DNA of 64,000 bases from Russula earlei (taxonomy: Eukaryota > Basidiomycota > Agaricomycetes > Russulales > Russulaceae). The stretch lies in NCBI GenBank assembly GCA_025769875.1, contig JAGFNK010000127.1:53511-117510 (forward strand). Reading direction: 5' to 3'. Both the position numbers and the translations under genes were made by a program. Numbering within the stretch: the stretch's first letter is position 1; the number at the start of each line of letters is the position of its first letter. Under the pieces are notes generated by a model. The model ran no database searches and was not told the origin of the DNA. It was given only the letters and a program-made list of their open reading frames with translations. Shown in pieces: positions 21,841-33,120 of the stretch.

Positions 21841-21872
21841 TGTCATGAACCGTTTCCTGGAGAGGGCCCTTA

Positions 21873-22428
21873 AGGCCCCTTTTACCAACCGAGAATTCTT
21901 GAATCTTGAACTTGAACTTGGATTTCGGGATTTTCCAGGAGTGACAGGAGTGACAGGAGTGATGTAAGTGATATGATGTATATAATAAATTAATATGCAT
22001 TTTTGTCTGTTGTCTTTTGCATATTTGCATATATGGGGTTACATATGATGTGTCAGCGTCAAACTTGGAGTCGAGGAGTCTGACTCGAGCTCAACATTTG
22101 GGTGCTTGCAGCCCCATTTTCACCAGAGCTGCACATACAAAATTTGCATAAAGATGTGCACCCACACATTGGTGACACATATTCTGCCTTAATGACATGC
22201 TTGCAATACCTCACTTGGAAGGAGTGGAAGGAAGGGTTAGAAAAAATATTTTACATATCACATGTAAACCCAGCAAATCACACCGAAAAATAACTCATAT
22301 TTGAAATAGACTCATATTAGTTTATTATGTCACTTACATCACACCTGTCATTCCTGTCACTCCCGGAAAATCCCGAAATCCAAGTTCAAGTTCAAGATTC
22401 AAGAATTCTCGGTTGGTAAAAGGGGCCT
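21873..22428. mobile_element. MITE with ~75-bp terminal inverted repeats (family 3)
   Basis: About 556 bp. Both ends read AGGCCCCTTTTACCAACCG inward, and the inverted repeat continues for about 75 bp through a GAACTTGAACTTGG stretch. LTR-B at 18590-18631 shows the unoccupied site. The duplicated target is short and imperfect (TTAA on the left, CTAA or TAAA on the right), so superfamily is unclear; piggyBac-like is possible. No coding capacity. Confidence 0.75.
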
Positions 22429-22679
22429 AAAGGACCCTTCCTTATTAGAGGAAACCCAGCCTCTATGATGCCACCCTGTTCACACAGACAAAAGGGGTGA
22501 GTAGAGGTGTCCACAATATTGCACATGCATTGTCACACAAGTGATTCTCAGCACAATCAACATACAGCAAGCCCTACTTAGTGGCAACCCTTTTAGCAAT
22601 ATAGGACAGTATTATAGCCTCCATAAAGACCCTTTAGGACACCCCAAAGTGCTCTACAAGAGGCACTAACAAAGATACT

Positions 22680-23259
22680 CATCAGTAAAGATGGATTTTA
22701 GTTTCTGTTGGTTTCTCACCTCAGAAACTGAAAAAAACCAGCAGAAACCAGGAAACCAGGAGACTGGGAAACCCATGTCTGGTTTCCTGGAAACAACCTG
22801 AGAGTATCTTTCATGGAAACCTAAGAGACTAACAGAAACCTGTCAAAAGTATGGAAACTGGTAGAACTATAGTATAGTAGGAAAAAAATCACTGAAAATG
22901 GTCAGAAATAGGGTATACATCGTTTCTACTTGTAATTGGAAGTCAATTTGAGCTGGTATGGATCTAAGCCTTGAGGGGACTCTCAGGTATATACAGATCA
23001 GCATGGAATGCAGATATCATTGAGGCAGTCAGCACAATGAAGGGATTCATCATCACCATTGTTGTCTGCACATTCCAGTGCAAGGTGCCAGCATTGCTCA
23101 CTCAGACGGTCGATGTGACCATAGAAAACTTGAATTGTTTTCCAGTGTGCTTCATGATGTCTACCAGGTTTCCCAGTTTCTGGGTTTTCAGTTTCCAGAA
23201 ACTGGGAAACCAGCAGAAACCAATGAAAACCTGGGAATTTTTTTTGTGGTTTGCTGATG
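22680..23259. mobile_element. MITE, CATCAG termini (family 1, copy 2)
   Basis: 580 bp from CATCAGTAAA to TTTGCTGATG, with the same GGTTTCC-type interior clusters as 72-655. The flanking dinucleotide is CT on both sides instead of TA. The unoccupied LTR-B site is at about 18335-18350. Confidence 0.6.
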
Positions 23260-23461
23260 CTAAAGGCCCTACAACACATTATTAGACTAACTTCTGATAA
23301 CCTTAGAACAAACTATAAGGCAATACTAAGGACTTTAATAGAAGTATTAGGATTGACTCTAAGAACCCTAATAGAACTATATAAGGGGCCTTATGGACAA
23401 CTCTAGTCCCTGAACCAAACTACAAGTCCTCAGATGACCAGCCAGCCCTAAACTAACTAAC

Positions 23462-24051
23462 TGTTACCAAGTGGTTTGGGGTCTGGAAGATGCCGGAACA
23501 CCTGAACTATGGACTGCACTGTTTGCATTATGCGTGCGTCAGATCTTGATCGTTTATGTTCCTTGATATCACATTCGGAGCGCGTTGATCGTATCTTTCA
23601 GAAGATGTACTGAAGAAGCAATGAGTAGCATTGCTTCTGTCCCAGATGTTCCTGTACCGCCACGTACGTCAATTCCTTGATTGGGGAAGCACTTAATGCT
23701 TCCAGCACCGAGATCGTTTACATAGAAGCAACCTCGCTTCTATGAGCCATGTTTTGCTTCTATAGCACCGACTAGTACTACAGTAGTACAAACCTTATCC
23801 CTGTAAGGCTATATAAAGCCCCCAGTCGTAACAGTTGAGCCCTAAGCTCGACTTAGTTTGCCAATCCCAAAACAGTTGACTCCTACCCCGTTTGCAGAGC
23901 CCCTCTCATCTTGTTGTCATACTCTAGAAGGATCTAACACTCCTTCCCCTCCACGAGTATTGCTTGCTTGACTCAAGCATATCTGCATTGGTAGGATGCG
24001 TTTATAGACGCGAACCATTGATCTTATTTAAGGCACTTTGGAGCCTTAACA
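23462..24051 (+). mobile_element. Solo LTR, family A
   Basis: 590 bp from TGTTACCAAG to GCCTTAACA with TSD CTAAC at 23457-23461 and 24052-24056. It keeps its CpG sites and the AAGCTCGACTTA leader motif, so it is much younger than the LTR-B it interrupts. The empty site is at about 18160-18172 (reverse). Confidence 0.95.
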
Positions 24052-24542
24052 CTAACAGTGAATGAATCAGGTGCTTTGCATGTGTACTAAGCAGTGAACA
24101 CATGGACAGTAAAGGCTATTACTCATCAATATGAGCCTTCTTACTCAGCAGCTTACTGAGCATGACTGAGCATGCTCAGTAAGCATACTTTGACTTCTTA
24201 CTCATCCATCAATTGTGCTTGATAACAAGGTTATGACTTGTTCCCTATTTAGCAGTTCTCTTGTAGTATATAAGTGCTCAATAAAGTAGCGGACAGTCTT
24301 CAGACTGTCCATTTGATTTGTGGCACTCCATTACCAAGGGCACTCTTTTGTGACTGCCCTATCTAGTACAATCTGGCCCTCTCTTTCTGCAATCACCTCT
24401 CACAGTCAGTACCAGTCCCTCTCTGGTACTTGCTACTTGTTTGGACTGTGCTCTTTGCCAACTTTGTCCTTGAACTCAGTTGACTTGTCTCTGAGCTCCT
24501 ATCTCACTCTTGAACTAGATTGTTCAACAGTGAGTCTTGACA

Positions 24543-25465
24543 AAGGGTTCCTCCTCATCAGGATGGAGCAGGATGGGGTCAGAAGATACTATCTGGATAA
24601 GTCATTCCAGAGCATCTTTACATTCTTGAGTCCATTTGAATGGTACTCCATTCTTTGTCAAGGAAATAATGGGTCAAGCAATCTGGCTGAACCCTCAGAT
24701 GAGAGCCCTATTGTAGCTGAGGACTCCCATGACTTTGCACACTTCATGCACATCCTTGATTTCTCTGGGCCGGTCCATGATTCCTTGAACCTTGGATGCC
24801 TCAATCTTCATCTTCCCTTCATCTTTGTCCCAACCTAGCATGGTTAATTTCCACACCATGAACTGGCACTTCTTGGGCTTTAGGAAGTATGATTTCTTCT
24901 TCATCAACTTGAGCAGTTCACTGATGCACTGATTATGGATTTCTAGCTTTTCTGGGCTGTCCCCTGTGGCTATTACATGACAGTGTACTCCACCCATTGG
25001 TCCAGCCAGTCACCAAAGTCTCTTCTCATCAGCCTGGTAAAGAAGGCTGGTGCATTCTTGAGCCCAAAATACATGACATTGGGCAGGTAGGTTCCATATG
25101 GTGTCTTGAAGGCTGCCTTCCAGCAATCTCCTTCTGCCAGTGGTACATTATTGTACCCCCATCATATATCAAACTTGGAGGACACCTTCTTGCCTCAAAG
25201 TCTTTCCACTTCCTGTTCCAGATGTGGTAAAGGTTCATTGTCTTGTCTGGTCCACTGATTTAGTTGTCAATATTCCACAATGATTCTTTTCTCCTTGCTG
25301 TCCTTCTTGCCAATGAAGAACACTGGAGATGTATAGCTAGAAGGACCTGGAGTGATGTATCACTTCTCTAGTTCATCAGCTAGAAATTTCTTGAGGTATT
25401 CCTGTTCATCTTGTGTCAGGGGGTACACTTTGCAGTTTATCTCCTTTGGCATGTCAGGTAACAGC
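24543..25465 (-). pseudogene. Reverse transcriptase, old LTR-A element
   Basis: Corresponds to 55720-56650 of the young element. The minus strand encodes the C-terminal RT region KPKKCQFMVWKLTMLGWDKD and LYHIWNRKWKDFEA-type out-of-frame remnants of the palm. The YLDD region lies near 24965-24985 but is disrupted. It is bounded by LTR-B and the hAT MITE. Confidence 0.75.
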
Positions 25466-26685
25466 TAGGGATGTGCCCGGCCCGGCCTCAGGCCTGTGAG
25501 CCGGGCCAAGCCAGGCCGAAATAGGCCGGGCCGAGCCGGGCCAAAGTGATGGCTTCGTGACTGGCTTTGGCCCGGCCTGTGATTTGAAAAGCCAAAGCCA
25601 GGCCGTCAAGCCCCGGCTTTGATCATTTGGGTAATCATCAAACTTTAATCCATTGTTCCCTGTCAGTTTTTCATTCGTCGTATCTGTGCTTCCCTCTCAA
25701 CCTTCCTTTTTGCTTGAGTCAAGTACATGTACAATGTAAGCCTTGGTGGCCTATATGTCAATGTGCAATGCTCAGTCGCGTTGGTTGCTCGTAATCCCTT
25801 TCCTCAGTCTTAGATCGCTTCGTCCCGCAGTGTACCATGTTGTACACTGGACTTCACTCATTCCACATGTATAATCTATGCTCTTACTATGCCTCATCAT
25901 GCTCTCCAGAACATAACGACTCCGTAATATATTTGATATTTAAATACAAAAGTGCTATTCTAAAGTCCTCCTACTGCGAATCCGCGAGCGCGAGGCGATA
26001 CGGCGATGATGTCGGGGGCGAGACGCTATGGGCAGCGAGCCCTCGAATAGCATGGCAATGACGATGGGCGAGGCGCTGTGGGCAGCGAGCCCTCGGGTAA
26101 GGCGATGGTGACGATGACGAACGCGTCATACGGGTCCTGTGCAGCAGACGTGTGGCGGATGCGAGGAAGATGCTTGAGGGACGGTCTTGGGAGGGCGCGA
26201 TGCGCAGCCGGACGGCAATGGTGTCGTGCTGTAGGTCGAAGTGTGGGGAGGAGCCGTGCTCCGACTTGAAGACCGAAGGGATGAAGGCGTTGAGCGGCAA
26301 GGCGAGTGACGTCGACAGGCGATCGAATTGAGCCATTGTCGTAGTCTGCTGACATGGAGTGGGCAACGCTGGTGGGGATGACGTCGAGAGTGGGAACGCG
26401 AGGAAAGGAGGGTGAGGTGAAAGGAATGACGATAGTTGGAAGGAGGGATGTGAGTGGGATGAAAGACGAAGGGAAAGTGAACGCGCAGGGGTGGTACAAG
26501 TCATGAGGCCAGCGGGCTCACATACAGAAAATCTTACGTACAAAAGCCATGGCCTAGGCCAGGCCAAGCCGGAGCCAAGCCGGGTTTGACGGCTTTGGCC
26601 CGGCCTGGGGTTTTAGAAAGCCAAAGCCGCCTCGGGCCGAGCCAAAGCCGGGGCTTTCAGGCCAAGCCAGGCCGGAAAAACCCTA
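25466..26685. mobile_element. Non-autonomous hAT element (copy 2)
   Basis: 1220 bp from TAGGGATGTG to AAACCCTA with the 8-bp TSD GTAACAGC at 25458-25465 and 26686-26693. It is inverted relative to 3157-4620 and has one unit of the 15-bp repeat. The unoccupied target is readable at 55715-55735 (reverse). The inside keeps CpG and is C-rich on the minus strand. No transposase. Confidence 0.9.
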
Positions 26686-27022
26686 GTAACAGCTCTATCT
26701 GCATGTCTGGTTCCTGGGGTGGTGGGAACCTCTGGGACTTCTCTTCTGAGAAGACATCTGCAAAGTGGTGGAATCACTTTGGAACATTGGCAAGGGGGTC
26801 CTCATCTTTTTGAGGTTTGATTGACTGTTGGGCCCATCTCTGAGCAATAGTCACTTTCTGTATGTAAATTCCTTACCCCTTCTTCAATTGTCAACTTTTA
26901 TCCCTTGCTCACTTCTGGATAGTTGCAACATAGAGATCCAAGTACTTGTATCATGCAGTTTTAATTTTTACTGCTCCTTCCATCAGCTGTCCTTTCTTCC
27001 AGTTGATGGTGGGGTCAAATAC
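26686..27022 (-). pseudogene. Protease-RT linker, old LTR-A element
   Basis: Corresponds to 55405-55735 of the young element (region with the KYLDLYVAKLQKRA and IYLQKTTIAQKWAQ words). Stops are present. It lies between the hAT MITE and the copia element. Confidence 0.7.
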
Positions 27023-27269
27023 TGTTGAAGCTATGGAATAAGGGCTCAGTCTTGTGTGTAAAAGACTGTATTCAGGTTAGTATGCTAACCTATGGAATAA
27101 GGGCTATGTACAGTATTAGCTATAAAGGAATGTAAAGGAAGGTGTAGTACTGACCTCAGTCTTGTGTGTAAAAGACTGAGGGAAAACGAACAATAACTGA
27201 ATTTGAATTATTTACACGTACGGTCCGGATTGTCCGTTCGCGCAGCACTTAGCAGCTGCACATCCAACA
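27023..27269 (-). repeat. 3-prime LTR of the copia element (family C)
   Basis: 247 bp. Contains two copies of CTCAGTCTTGTGTGTAAAAG about 130 bp apart, so the LTR has an internal repeat. Mate of 30897-31143. Confidence 0.9.
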
Positions 27270-27389
27270 CACCCCCTCAGCCTGAGTGGTGTGCATTCTC
27301 TCCCATTTCCATCGCAAGACCTTTGTGCTTCTCGCAGATGGGACCCTTTTTCAATACATTGGCTACTGGCTCTTCTGATGGAGTGTAGG

Positions 27390-28900
27390 CGAGATTGGTC
27401 CCTGCAAGTCGACATTCTGCTGCAAGATAATGGTGTCACACCTCAGTGTGTTCTGGTGCAGTTGTGGAACTCAGGGTTCCTGGTAATGGCAATGGTCGGC
27501 TGGTTGTCGACATGAACATGAGGGATTGTGAGGAGATGGGTCTTCTGGCCCAATCCAGTGAGTGGTTGCCTCAGCATGGAGGCTTCTTCGGCAGCGCGTG
27601 CACCTGCAGTGTGCTCTGCCTTGGTGCTCAAGGGTGCAACCAGGGCTTGCTTCTTTTGGCCAGTTTATGGCTCTGCCTGTCAACATGAAGATGAAGTCCA
27701 GAATGGGCTTTGCTGGTCCAATCGGGGTCGACATGTCTGACCAAGATTGGCTGGATGCCGGAGTCATGCTGGAAGGTTGGGCGGTGGTCGCTCGTACCTC
27801 GGGTGTACTGGGTCATGCGGTTGCGCGTGCATTGGTGGTTATTCTCTGGGCATGCTTTCAAGAAGGTCTCGTCCATTAGTTCTCCGTTTAGGCGGGTGGA
27901 CTTGTTGTCCATCTGATGGACTGCTAGACTCCTTTCTGCAGTGAGGGCCAGGGTGCAAGGGGGTGCCTGTATTCTGGCAGCACGATTTCGTCAGGGTTGT
28001 TGTCCTCGACTTAGGTGAGTCCCTGTGTGATGACACAGGCCTTGCATTTTTGGTTTTTGTGGTTTGACCCCCTCTTTATTAGGAAGGTCTCTTCGCTTCC
28101 CCACTGCGTCTCTGTTCTGCGGGCATGGCACACTTTTGAGAATGCCCGTGTTTTCGGACACACATTTCTCTTTGTTGCACGCCTTTGCCCAGTTCGGTAG
28201 AATCTGCATGGGTTGTCACCTCAGCATAGGACTTGGGGTTAATGGCTACATTTTTGTGTGCCGCATTTCCCTGCCCAGTATGTTTCATTTGGTGCTCATG
28301 CGGGATGGAGGAATGGTGAGTGTCCTTGTCGTGGACGGGTGTGCGAGTGGCGCGTTTTGGGCGCATTTCAGGTTGTGAGGAAGCTTGGTCCTCAGGTGCA
28401 TTGTTATCGCGTTGCAGCTGTGTGTCTTGCAGTTTGGCATATGATGCCTTTTCCACTTCTCCTTCATTCAGCTCCTCCAATTTGTCGCCTTGGTCGGGTG
28501 GGAGCACGCGTGTGATGCACTTTGGTGGTCCCGTGGCAAATTGCACAGGTGAGTCTTCTGCCTTGTGAATTGTGAGCTGACTTTGTGGTGTTTCAGGCTG
28601 AGCGGGCAGGGGCTCCTCTGCTCTGACACCTTGCGGCTTCATGTGTGGTGGCTGTTCTGCATTGTCCACAGGTTCTGCCACCCCCTCAAATTGATTACCA
28701 TTTCCCAATTTTTGGCTCTATCAGCTGTTCCATCATATTCGAGGATTACGTGTTCGATGCGCGACATGGGGCCCCCTTCGTTGGATATGACGGTGCAGGG
28801 TGTGATGGTGCTAGGGGTGGGGCAATGGGCAGGCTTGGCTGCCTGTTGTGTGTGCTTTGCATGGCCTGGGAGCGCATGCACCAGTGACCTTCAGGTTGGT
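27390..28900 (-). pseudogene. Copia integrase tail, RT and RNase H fragments
   Basis: 27631-27443 encodes STKAEHTAGARAAEEASMLR and VDNQPTIAI, the copia RNase H signature (usual form STTEAEY and D in DNQ). 27912-27628 encodes an RT C-terminal segment. 28708-28079 encodes a hydrophilic region ending RPKRATRTPVHD, the usual linker between integrase and RT, and 28881-28639 encodes a SRIEHVILEYDG segment. The RT catalytic core is deleted. Confidence 0.6.
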
Positions 28901-29118
28901 TTGGTGAGTCTCTTCTTTGGGGCATGTGCAGACACGTGTGTTGCGAGGACTTGCAACCGAGAGGGGTCAGGAATTGTCCCGCTCCTGGCCTCTTCAGATG
29001 TCAGATTGTCCAAGGTGCATGTGGGTAGGTTTGCATCGGCATGCGTCGCCCGGACCCTGTCAAGAGGTGTCCGGGTCGTGCGTTCTGCGACGTCGGCGGG
29101 TTCGCCCCCTTCATGTAA

Positions 29119-29790
29119 TCAGAGGGTCTTTGGGCGTTGGCCCGTTTTGAGTTTGATGCGCGCAGCAGACGGCTTGGGGTGCTGGGGTGCTTTCAACTTG
29201 TGCTTCAGCCCGCCGGCGTGTTTCTTCTGCGGCTTATTGTCTGTCCGGGTCGCAACCTGTTCAGAGAATGTATCCGGGGAGGCCTGGAAGATCGTTGCAC
29301 GTGTGGTAAGCGCAGCTTCGGTTTTGTGGCCGTGTTCCGCGAGGGGTTGGTGTGGCATTGCTGTGCACGCCGACTCGAGTGTTGGCATTTGGATGGCCAT
29401 GGTGTATAAGTCATCATGTAATGTTCCCTCACAAATCAATTTGTTTGCTTTATTGTATATCCCACAAGTCTGCCCCTGGAAGCGCACTTCCACCCCACGT
29501 TGAGCGAGGTGGGAGACCGATAAGAGGTTTCCATTGAGGTCCAGTATGTGCAGGACGTCGTGGAGTATTGCAGTACTCCACACGCCGTGTGCGTGCATCT
29601 GGACTAGTACTTGTCCGGTTCCGGTGGTGGTTATTGCGCTATTGTCGCCTAAGGCAACTTGAATGGGTGATGCAAGCAGGGTGAGATGTGTGAACCAATT
29701 TGAGTGGGGAGTCATGATTCTTGAGGCTCCGGAGTTGAGGAGCCAGCCATTTCTGAGATCGGCGGCTTGCAGTTGCTCTCAGGTCGTGGA
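29119..29790 (-). pseudogene. Copia protease with mutated active site
   Basis: The frame (29715-29119 and upstream to about 29790) has LLNSGASRIMTPHSNWF, followed by ILHDVLHILDLNGNLLSVSH, the two conserved copia protease blocks. The catalytic aspartate of the family DSGA motif is asparagine here (codon AAC, expected GAC), a change that fits loss of a CpG. It would be inactive. Confidence 0.75.
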
Positions 29791-29989
29791 TGCATGGATT
29801 GGCTCATCTCTGATTGCCTGAAGTAATGAAGTGCTGTTGTCGGATGTGGGGATGTATGCGATGGCGGCGCTGGCTGGTGGCTGGTCTGCGGGCGTCAGCA
29901 TCGCTGCGCTGCACACGCTTGTGCCAGGCCCAGCGGGCGTGGGCGTTGCTGTGTTGTGCGCGCCCATGCCAGTTATTGCTGCTACTGCC

Positions 29990-30827
29990 GCTGTTGCTTT
30001 TTCCTGTGGTTTTCCATGAATTTCCAGCATTCATGTGTGTTGTGCCCCCTGCATTTGCAATGAGTGCACTTTGTTGTTGTGCCTTTCTTGCTTTGTGTTT
30101 CCCAGCTCTTTCTCATTTGGGTTGCCTTTGCAATGTGAATTGTAGCCACATCACTGGTCGGTCAGATCCAACGCTCCTCATGGAGGATGTGGTCTGTGAC
30201 GTGCTCGGCTGTAAGCAGGCTGGGAGGCGTCGAGTGAAGAGTGGCCTTGAGTTTGGCCATGTTTTCTGGTAGCGCAAGAATTAGCATCCATATGAGGACT
30301 TTCTTGTCAATGGGGTATCCAAGTTTTTTGAGGGTTCAGGTGGCGAATAGCAGTCGTATTATCTGAGGAGCCATGGGTTCGGTTTTGGAGAAAGTGACCT
30401 GGTATAGGTCTGTTAATAAATGTGCAATGCGTTGCTCGCCCTTCCGTGAAAATTGTTTTTCAAATGTGTCCCAAGCATCTTTGGCTCCAGCAATGCCTAG
30501 GGCAGTGTCAAGAGCGTGCCCTTTTAACGTGAGTAAAATGTGGGTGTGTGCTTCGTGATCTTTCTGCTCCCAGTCGGCGAAGCCACTCAGGTCATTGCTG
30601 GGGTCCGGTTTTGAGTATGTCCCATTTATGATTTCTATCAGGCCGTTTGTTTTGAACAGTGCCTCTATATTAGCTTTCCATTGTGTGTACGCAACTGTGC
30701 CACCTTCAAAGAGTGGTCTGTCGTAACCATGTTGGCTGCCCATGTAAGTTTTTCCTGTGGCTCCTACGGTGGGAGCGTGGCTGCCTCTTGAGGGTGCGAC
30801 ATTTGCAGTTGCTGTGGGGGCGCTCAT
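29990..30827 (-). pseudogene. Copia Gag
   Basis: 30827-30336 encodes MSAPTATANV then FEGGTVAYTQWKANIEALFK, and KDAWDTFEKQFSRKG, the pattern of the UBN2 gag domain. Near 30010-30050 a zinc knuckle with CRGHNTHECWKF is visible in another frame. Gag packages the element RNA. Frame changes lie between the two parts. The start is the first ATG, close to the 5-prime LTR at 30897. Confidence 0.75.
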
Positions 30828-30896
30828 GGTGTTTCGTTATGCGATTTGGAAGCTGGTGGGAATTTGTGATGTCAGGGATGACTAGGTCTCATAATC

Positions 30897-31143
30897 TGTT
30901 GGAGCTATGGAATAAGGGCTCAGTCTTGTGTGTAAAAGACTGTATTCAGGTTAGTATGCTAACCTATGGAATAAGGGCTATGTACAGTATTAGCTATAAA
31001 GGAATGTAAAGGAAGGTGTAGTACTGACCTCAGTCTTGTGTGTAAAAGACTGAGGGAAAATGAACGATAACTAAATTTGAATTATTCACACGTACGGTCT
31101 GCATTGTCTGTTCACGCGGCACTTAGTGGCTGCATGTCCAACA
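30897..31143 (-). repeat. 5-prime LTR of the copia element (family C)
   Basis: 247 bp, mate of 27023-27269. The reverse strand starts TGTTGGACATGCAGCC. Confidence 0.9.
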
Positions 31144-31715
31144 AATACATGTGGGAAGGGATATCCTAAGATGACCTGGTCTGTTCCTAAGTCAGTGAGA
31201 TAGAACCTTTGCAAGCTCTCCTTCTCCTTGTATTGGATGCAAAGCCAGCAATAATGGGTAAGTTCCCCTTGCTTATTCTGAGTTCCATCAACATTTTGTA
31301 CTACCATGTGTTCATGTAGTTCTTGTTTTCCAATCTTCAGCCTTTTCCAAGCTGAGTGATCAATGAAGTTCTTCTCTGTTGCTCCACTGTCCAGTAGAGC
31401 AGTTTCCTCAGCCATTGTGTGTGCAGTGACAAAAGTGAATGGAATATTCATTGCATTCAGTCTTCTAATGTACACTTGCACCACACTATTCTTCCTAAGC
31501 CAGGCCATTGACTTAGGTCTTCCTAAAAACCCTGTTCCATCAGTCCCTCTAGCAAGTCCTCCTTCTTTTTGGTGGAAATCTTCTTTATGGACACAGAGGA
31601 GCTCTTGTTATAGGTAGGAGGGGGAGATGCAGATCATCCAGAGACAGTGCTTTCATTTCCACTGTCCCCTGAGTCATCCTCCTTCTCTGTTTCCAGAGCT
31701 TGAGCCTTTCCTTTG
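31144..31715 (-). pseudogene. Protease and gag C-terminus, old LTR-A element
   Basis: 31508-31144 encodes VQVYIRRLNAMNIPFTFVTA and ALLDSGATEKNFIDHSAW (DSGA protease motif, one extra residue). 31520-31715 corresponds to gag C-terminal residues at 54820-55016 of the young element. The match stops sharply at 31716. Confidence 0.75.
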
Positions 31716-32216
31716 TGTCACCAACTGGGGGCAGTGTCACTGACAAATCATTTCACAAATGAGACAAGTGCAAGGAGTCAAGCGAGACAACAAGTTCTTG
31801 AAAATTTTAGAGGTCTCAGAGACAACACAGCAAAGGTTAGTGTGTTCCACAGAGAGGAAACTCAATTGGATTGTCTTCATGTCTGGAAGACAAGACAATA
31901 TGAGAGATTTCAGATGAAAGGCTTGAGAGCTGAGAGACAGGCAATTTGGGAGGCATTATCCAGTATATTCACAGGAGAACAAGCTTAAGGCTTGTTCTCT
32001 TTGACAAGACAGTTTATATACACAGGAATACTATATCAAATGGTATTCAGCAGGTGGACATGAGTCAACTATGAGGCAATCAAGGGTGGGCATGATGAGG
32101 AGTCATGGTAAACACCAGTCAAATGAGATGAGTCATAAAACACAAGTGAAACACAAGACATGTCCAGGTTGGCTATCCCATTTGCCAGTCCGGTCTGAAG
32201 TACCAGTTCTGTAACA
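31716..32216 (-). mobile_element. LTR of family E without TSD, at a chimeric junction
   Basis: 501 bp from TGTCACCAAC to TCTGTAACA, related to 12648-13120 and inverted to it. Flanks are CTTTG and CATCA, so no TSD. To the left is LTR-A gag; to the right an RT from another Ty3 family, cut just after YLDD. This suggests recombination between two LTR-E copies or a deletion. Confidence 0.8.
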
Positions 32217-32512
32217 CATCATCTAGATAGTTACAGGTGTTTTCAGGATATTTGAGGAGCCAGGGTTGGAGGGTGTGGTTCATTGCTCATTGAAAAGCTG
32301 CCAGGGCATTGGTGAAACCAAAGCCCATCACTGTGGGGATGAACATGCCAAACTGGGTCTTGAAGGTGCCTTTGTGTTGGTTTTCTGGGTGTATCAGAAT
32401 GTTGTTGTATCCTGCTTTGACATCAAATTTGCTGAAGGTGGTTTTACCCCTTAGCCAGTGTAATTGTTCTTCCATGTTAGGTAGGGCATGGTAGTCAGGG
32501 ACTGTGGCATTG
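32217..32512 (-). pseudogene. RT fragment of a different Ty3 family
   Basis: The minus strand encodes TTFSKFDVKAGYNNILIHPE, then GMFIPTVMGFGFTNA and, at 32222-32240, NYLDDV, the palm motifs of Ty3 RT. It is cut at YLDD by LTR-E on one side and by the foldback element on the other. Confidence 0.75.
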
Positions 32513-32574
32513 TTACTGTCATTTTCACATGACCTTGCACTTGCCATTTTTGGATGTCATTTCAAGTGTGAAAA

Positions 32575-33120
32575 TAAAACTGCTATATCTCAACAGTTTC
32601 TCAACAGATTGCCTTGAAACTTTGACAGTAGAACCTTATATGTTGTATCTAGGTGCAGCTAAAATATGGGAGCCTAATATTTAGTTCTTGAAATGTCGAT
32701 TTTTGGGTGGTGACATGAGTGCAAAACTTTGAACTGCCATATCTCAACTGTTTCTGAACCGATTGACTTGAAACTTCGACAGTGGGATCCCATGTACTGT
32801 ATCTAGGTGCAGCCCAAGAGTTGGGGTCTGATTCTTAGTTTTTGAAGTTTCAGTTTTTGGGTGTGATCTGAGTTCAAAATTTCGATCTGCCATATCTCAA
32901 CCATTTCTTAATAGATTGCCTTGAAATGTGGACAGTGGGACCTTATATACTGTATCTAGGTGCAGTGAAAATATGGGAGCCTAATATTCAGGTTTTGAAG
33001 TTTCAATTTTTGGGTGCCAAGCTGCGTGCGAAATTTCGTACTGCCATGTCTCAACCATTTCTCAATGGATTGTCTTGAAACTTGGACAGTGGAACCTCAT
33101 GCACTGTAGCTAGATGTTTC
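32575..33120 (+). repeat. Four ~153-bp subterminal tandem repeats, left arm
   Basis: The word CATATCTCAACCATTTCT and variants recur at about 32584, 32738, 32889 and 33043, each followed by GATTGNCTTGAAAC and TGTATCTAGGTGCAG. Non-coding. Mirrored at 35777-36322. Confidence 0.85.

Larger units (their letters stand above)
21841..24542 (+). mobile_element. Solo LTR, family B, carrying three insertions
   Basis: TGTCATGAACC to GTCTTGACA with TSD AAGGG at 21836-21840 and 24543-24547. Removing the MITEs at 21873-22428 and 22680-23259 and the LTR-A at 23462-24051 leaves roughly 970 bp, like the copy at 17670-18631. Confidence 0.9.
27023..31143 (-). mobile_element. Ty1/copia element with 247-bp LTRs, internally deleted
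   Basis: LTRs at 27023-27269 and 30897-31143 begin TGTTGRAGCT and end TCCAACA; TSD is AATAC at 27018-27022 and 31144-31148. The uninterrupted site is near 55385-55400. Only about 4.1 kb long; gag, protease, and pieces of the integrase tail, RT and RNase H remain on the minus strand, and the integrase core and most RT motifs were not found. LTR differences cluster in the last ~60 bp and are nearly all transitions. Confidence 0.9.
5872..31715 (-). mobile_element. Old LTR-A Ty3 chromovirus, shattered by nested insertions
   Basis: Reading the minus strand from 31715 down and skipping insertions gives gag C-terminus, protease, RT, RNase H, integrase, chromodomain, a third ORF, polypurine tract and LTR, in the order of the young copy at 51439-60919. 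Insertions lie at 5956-6428, 7691-8985, 9082-19626, 20388-21218, 21841-24542, 25466-26685 and 27023-31143, each with matching TSDs. The coding parts carry many stops. The 5-prime LTR and gag N-terminus are missing, replaced at 31716 by an LTR-E junction. Confidence 0.8.

Noticed and set aside
28565..29503. 312-residue plus-strand protein
   Set aside because: It is antisense to copia protease and integrase remnants, which carry recognisable motifs on the minus strand.
32584..33100. CRISPR-like array from regularly spaced repeats of ~153 bp
   Set aside because: Units are contiguous and degenerate without unique spacers; context is eukaryotic and transposon-derived.
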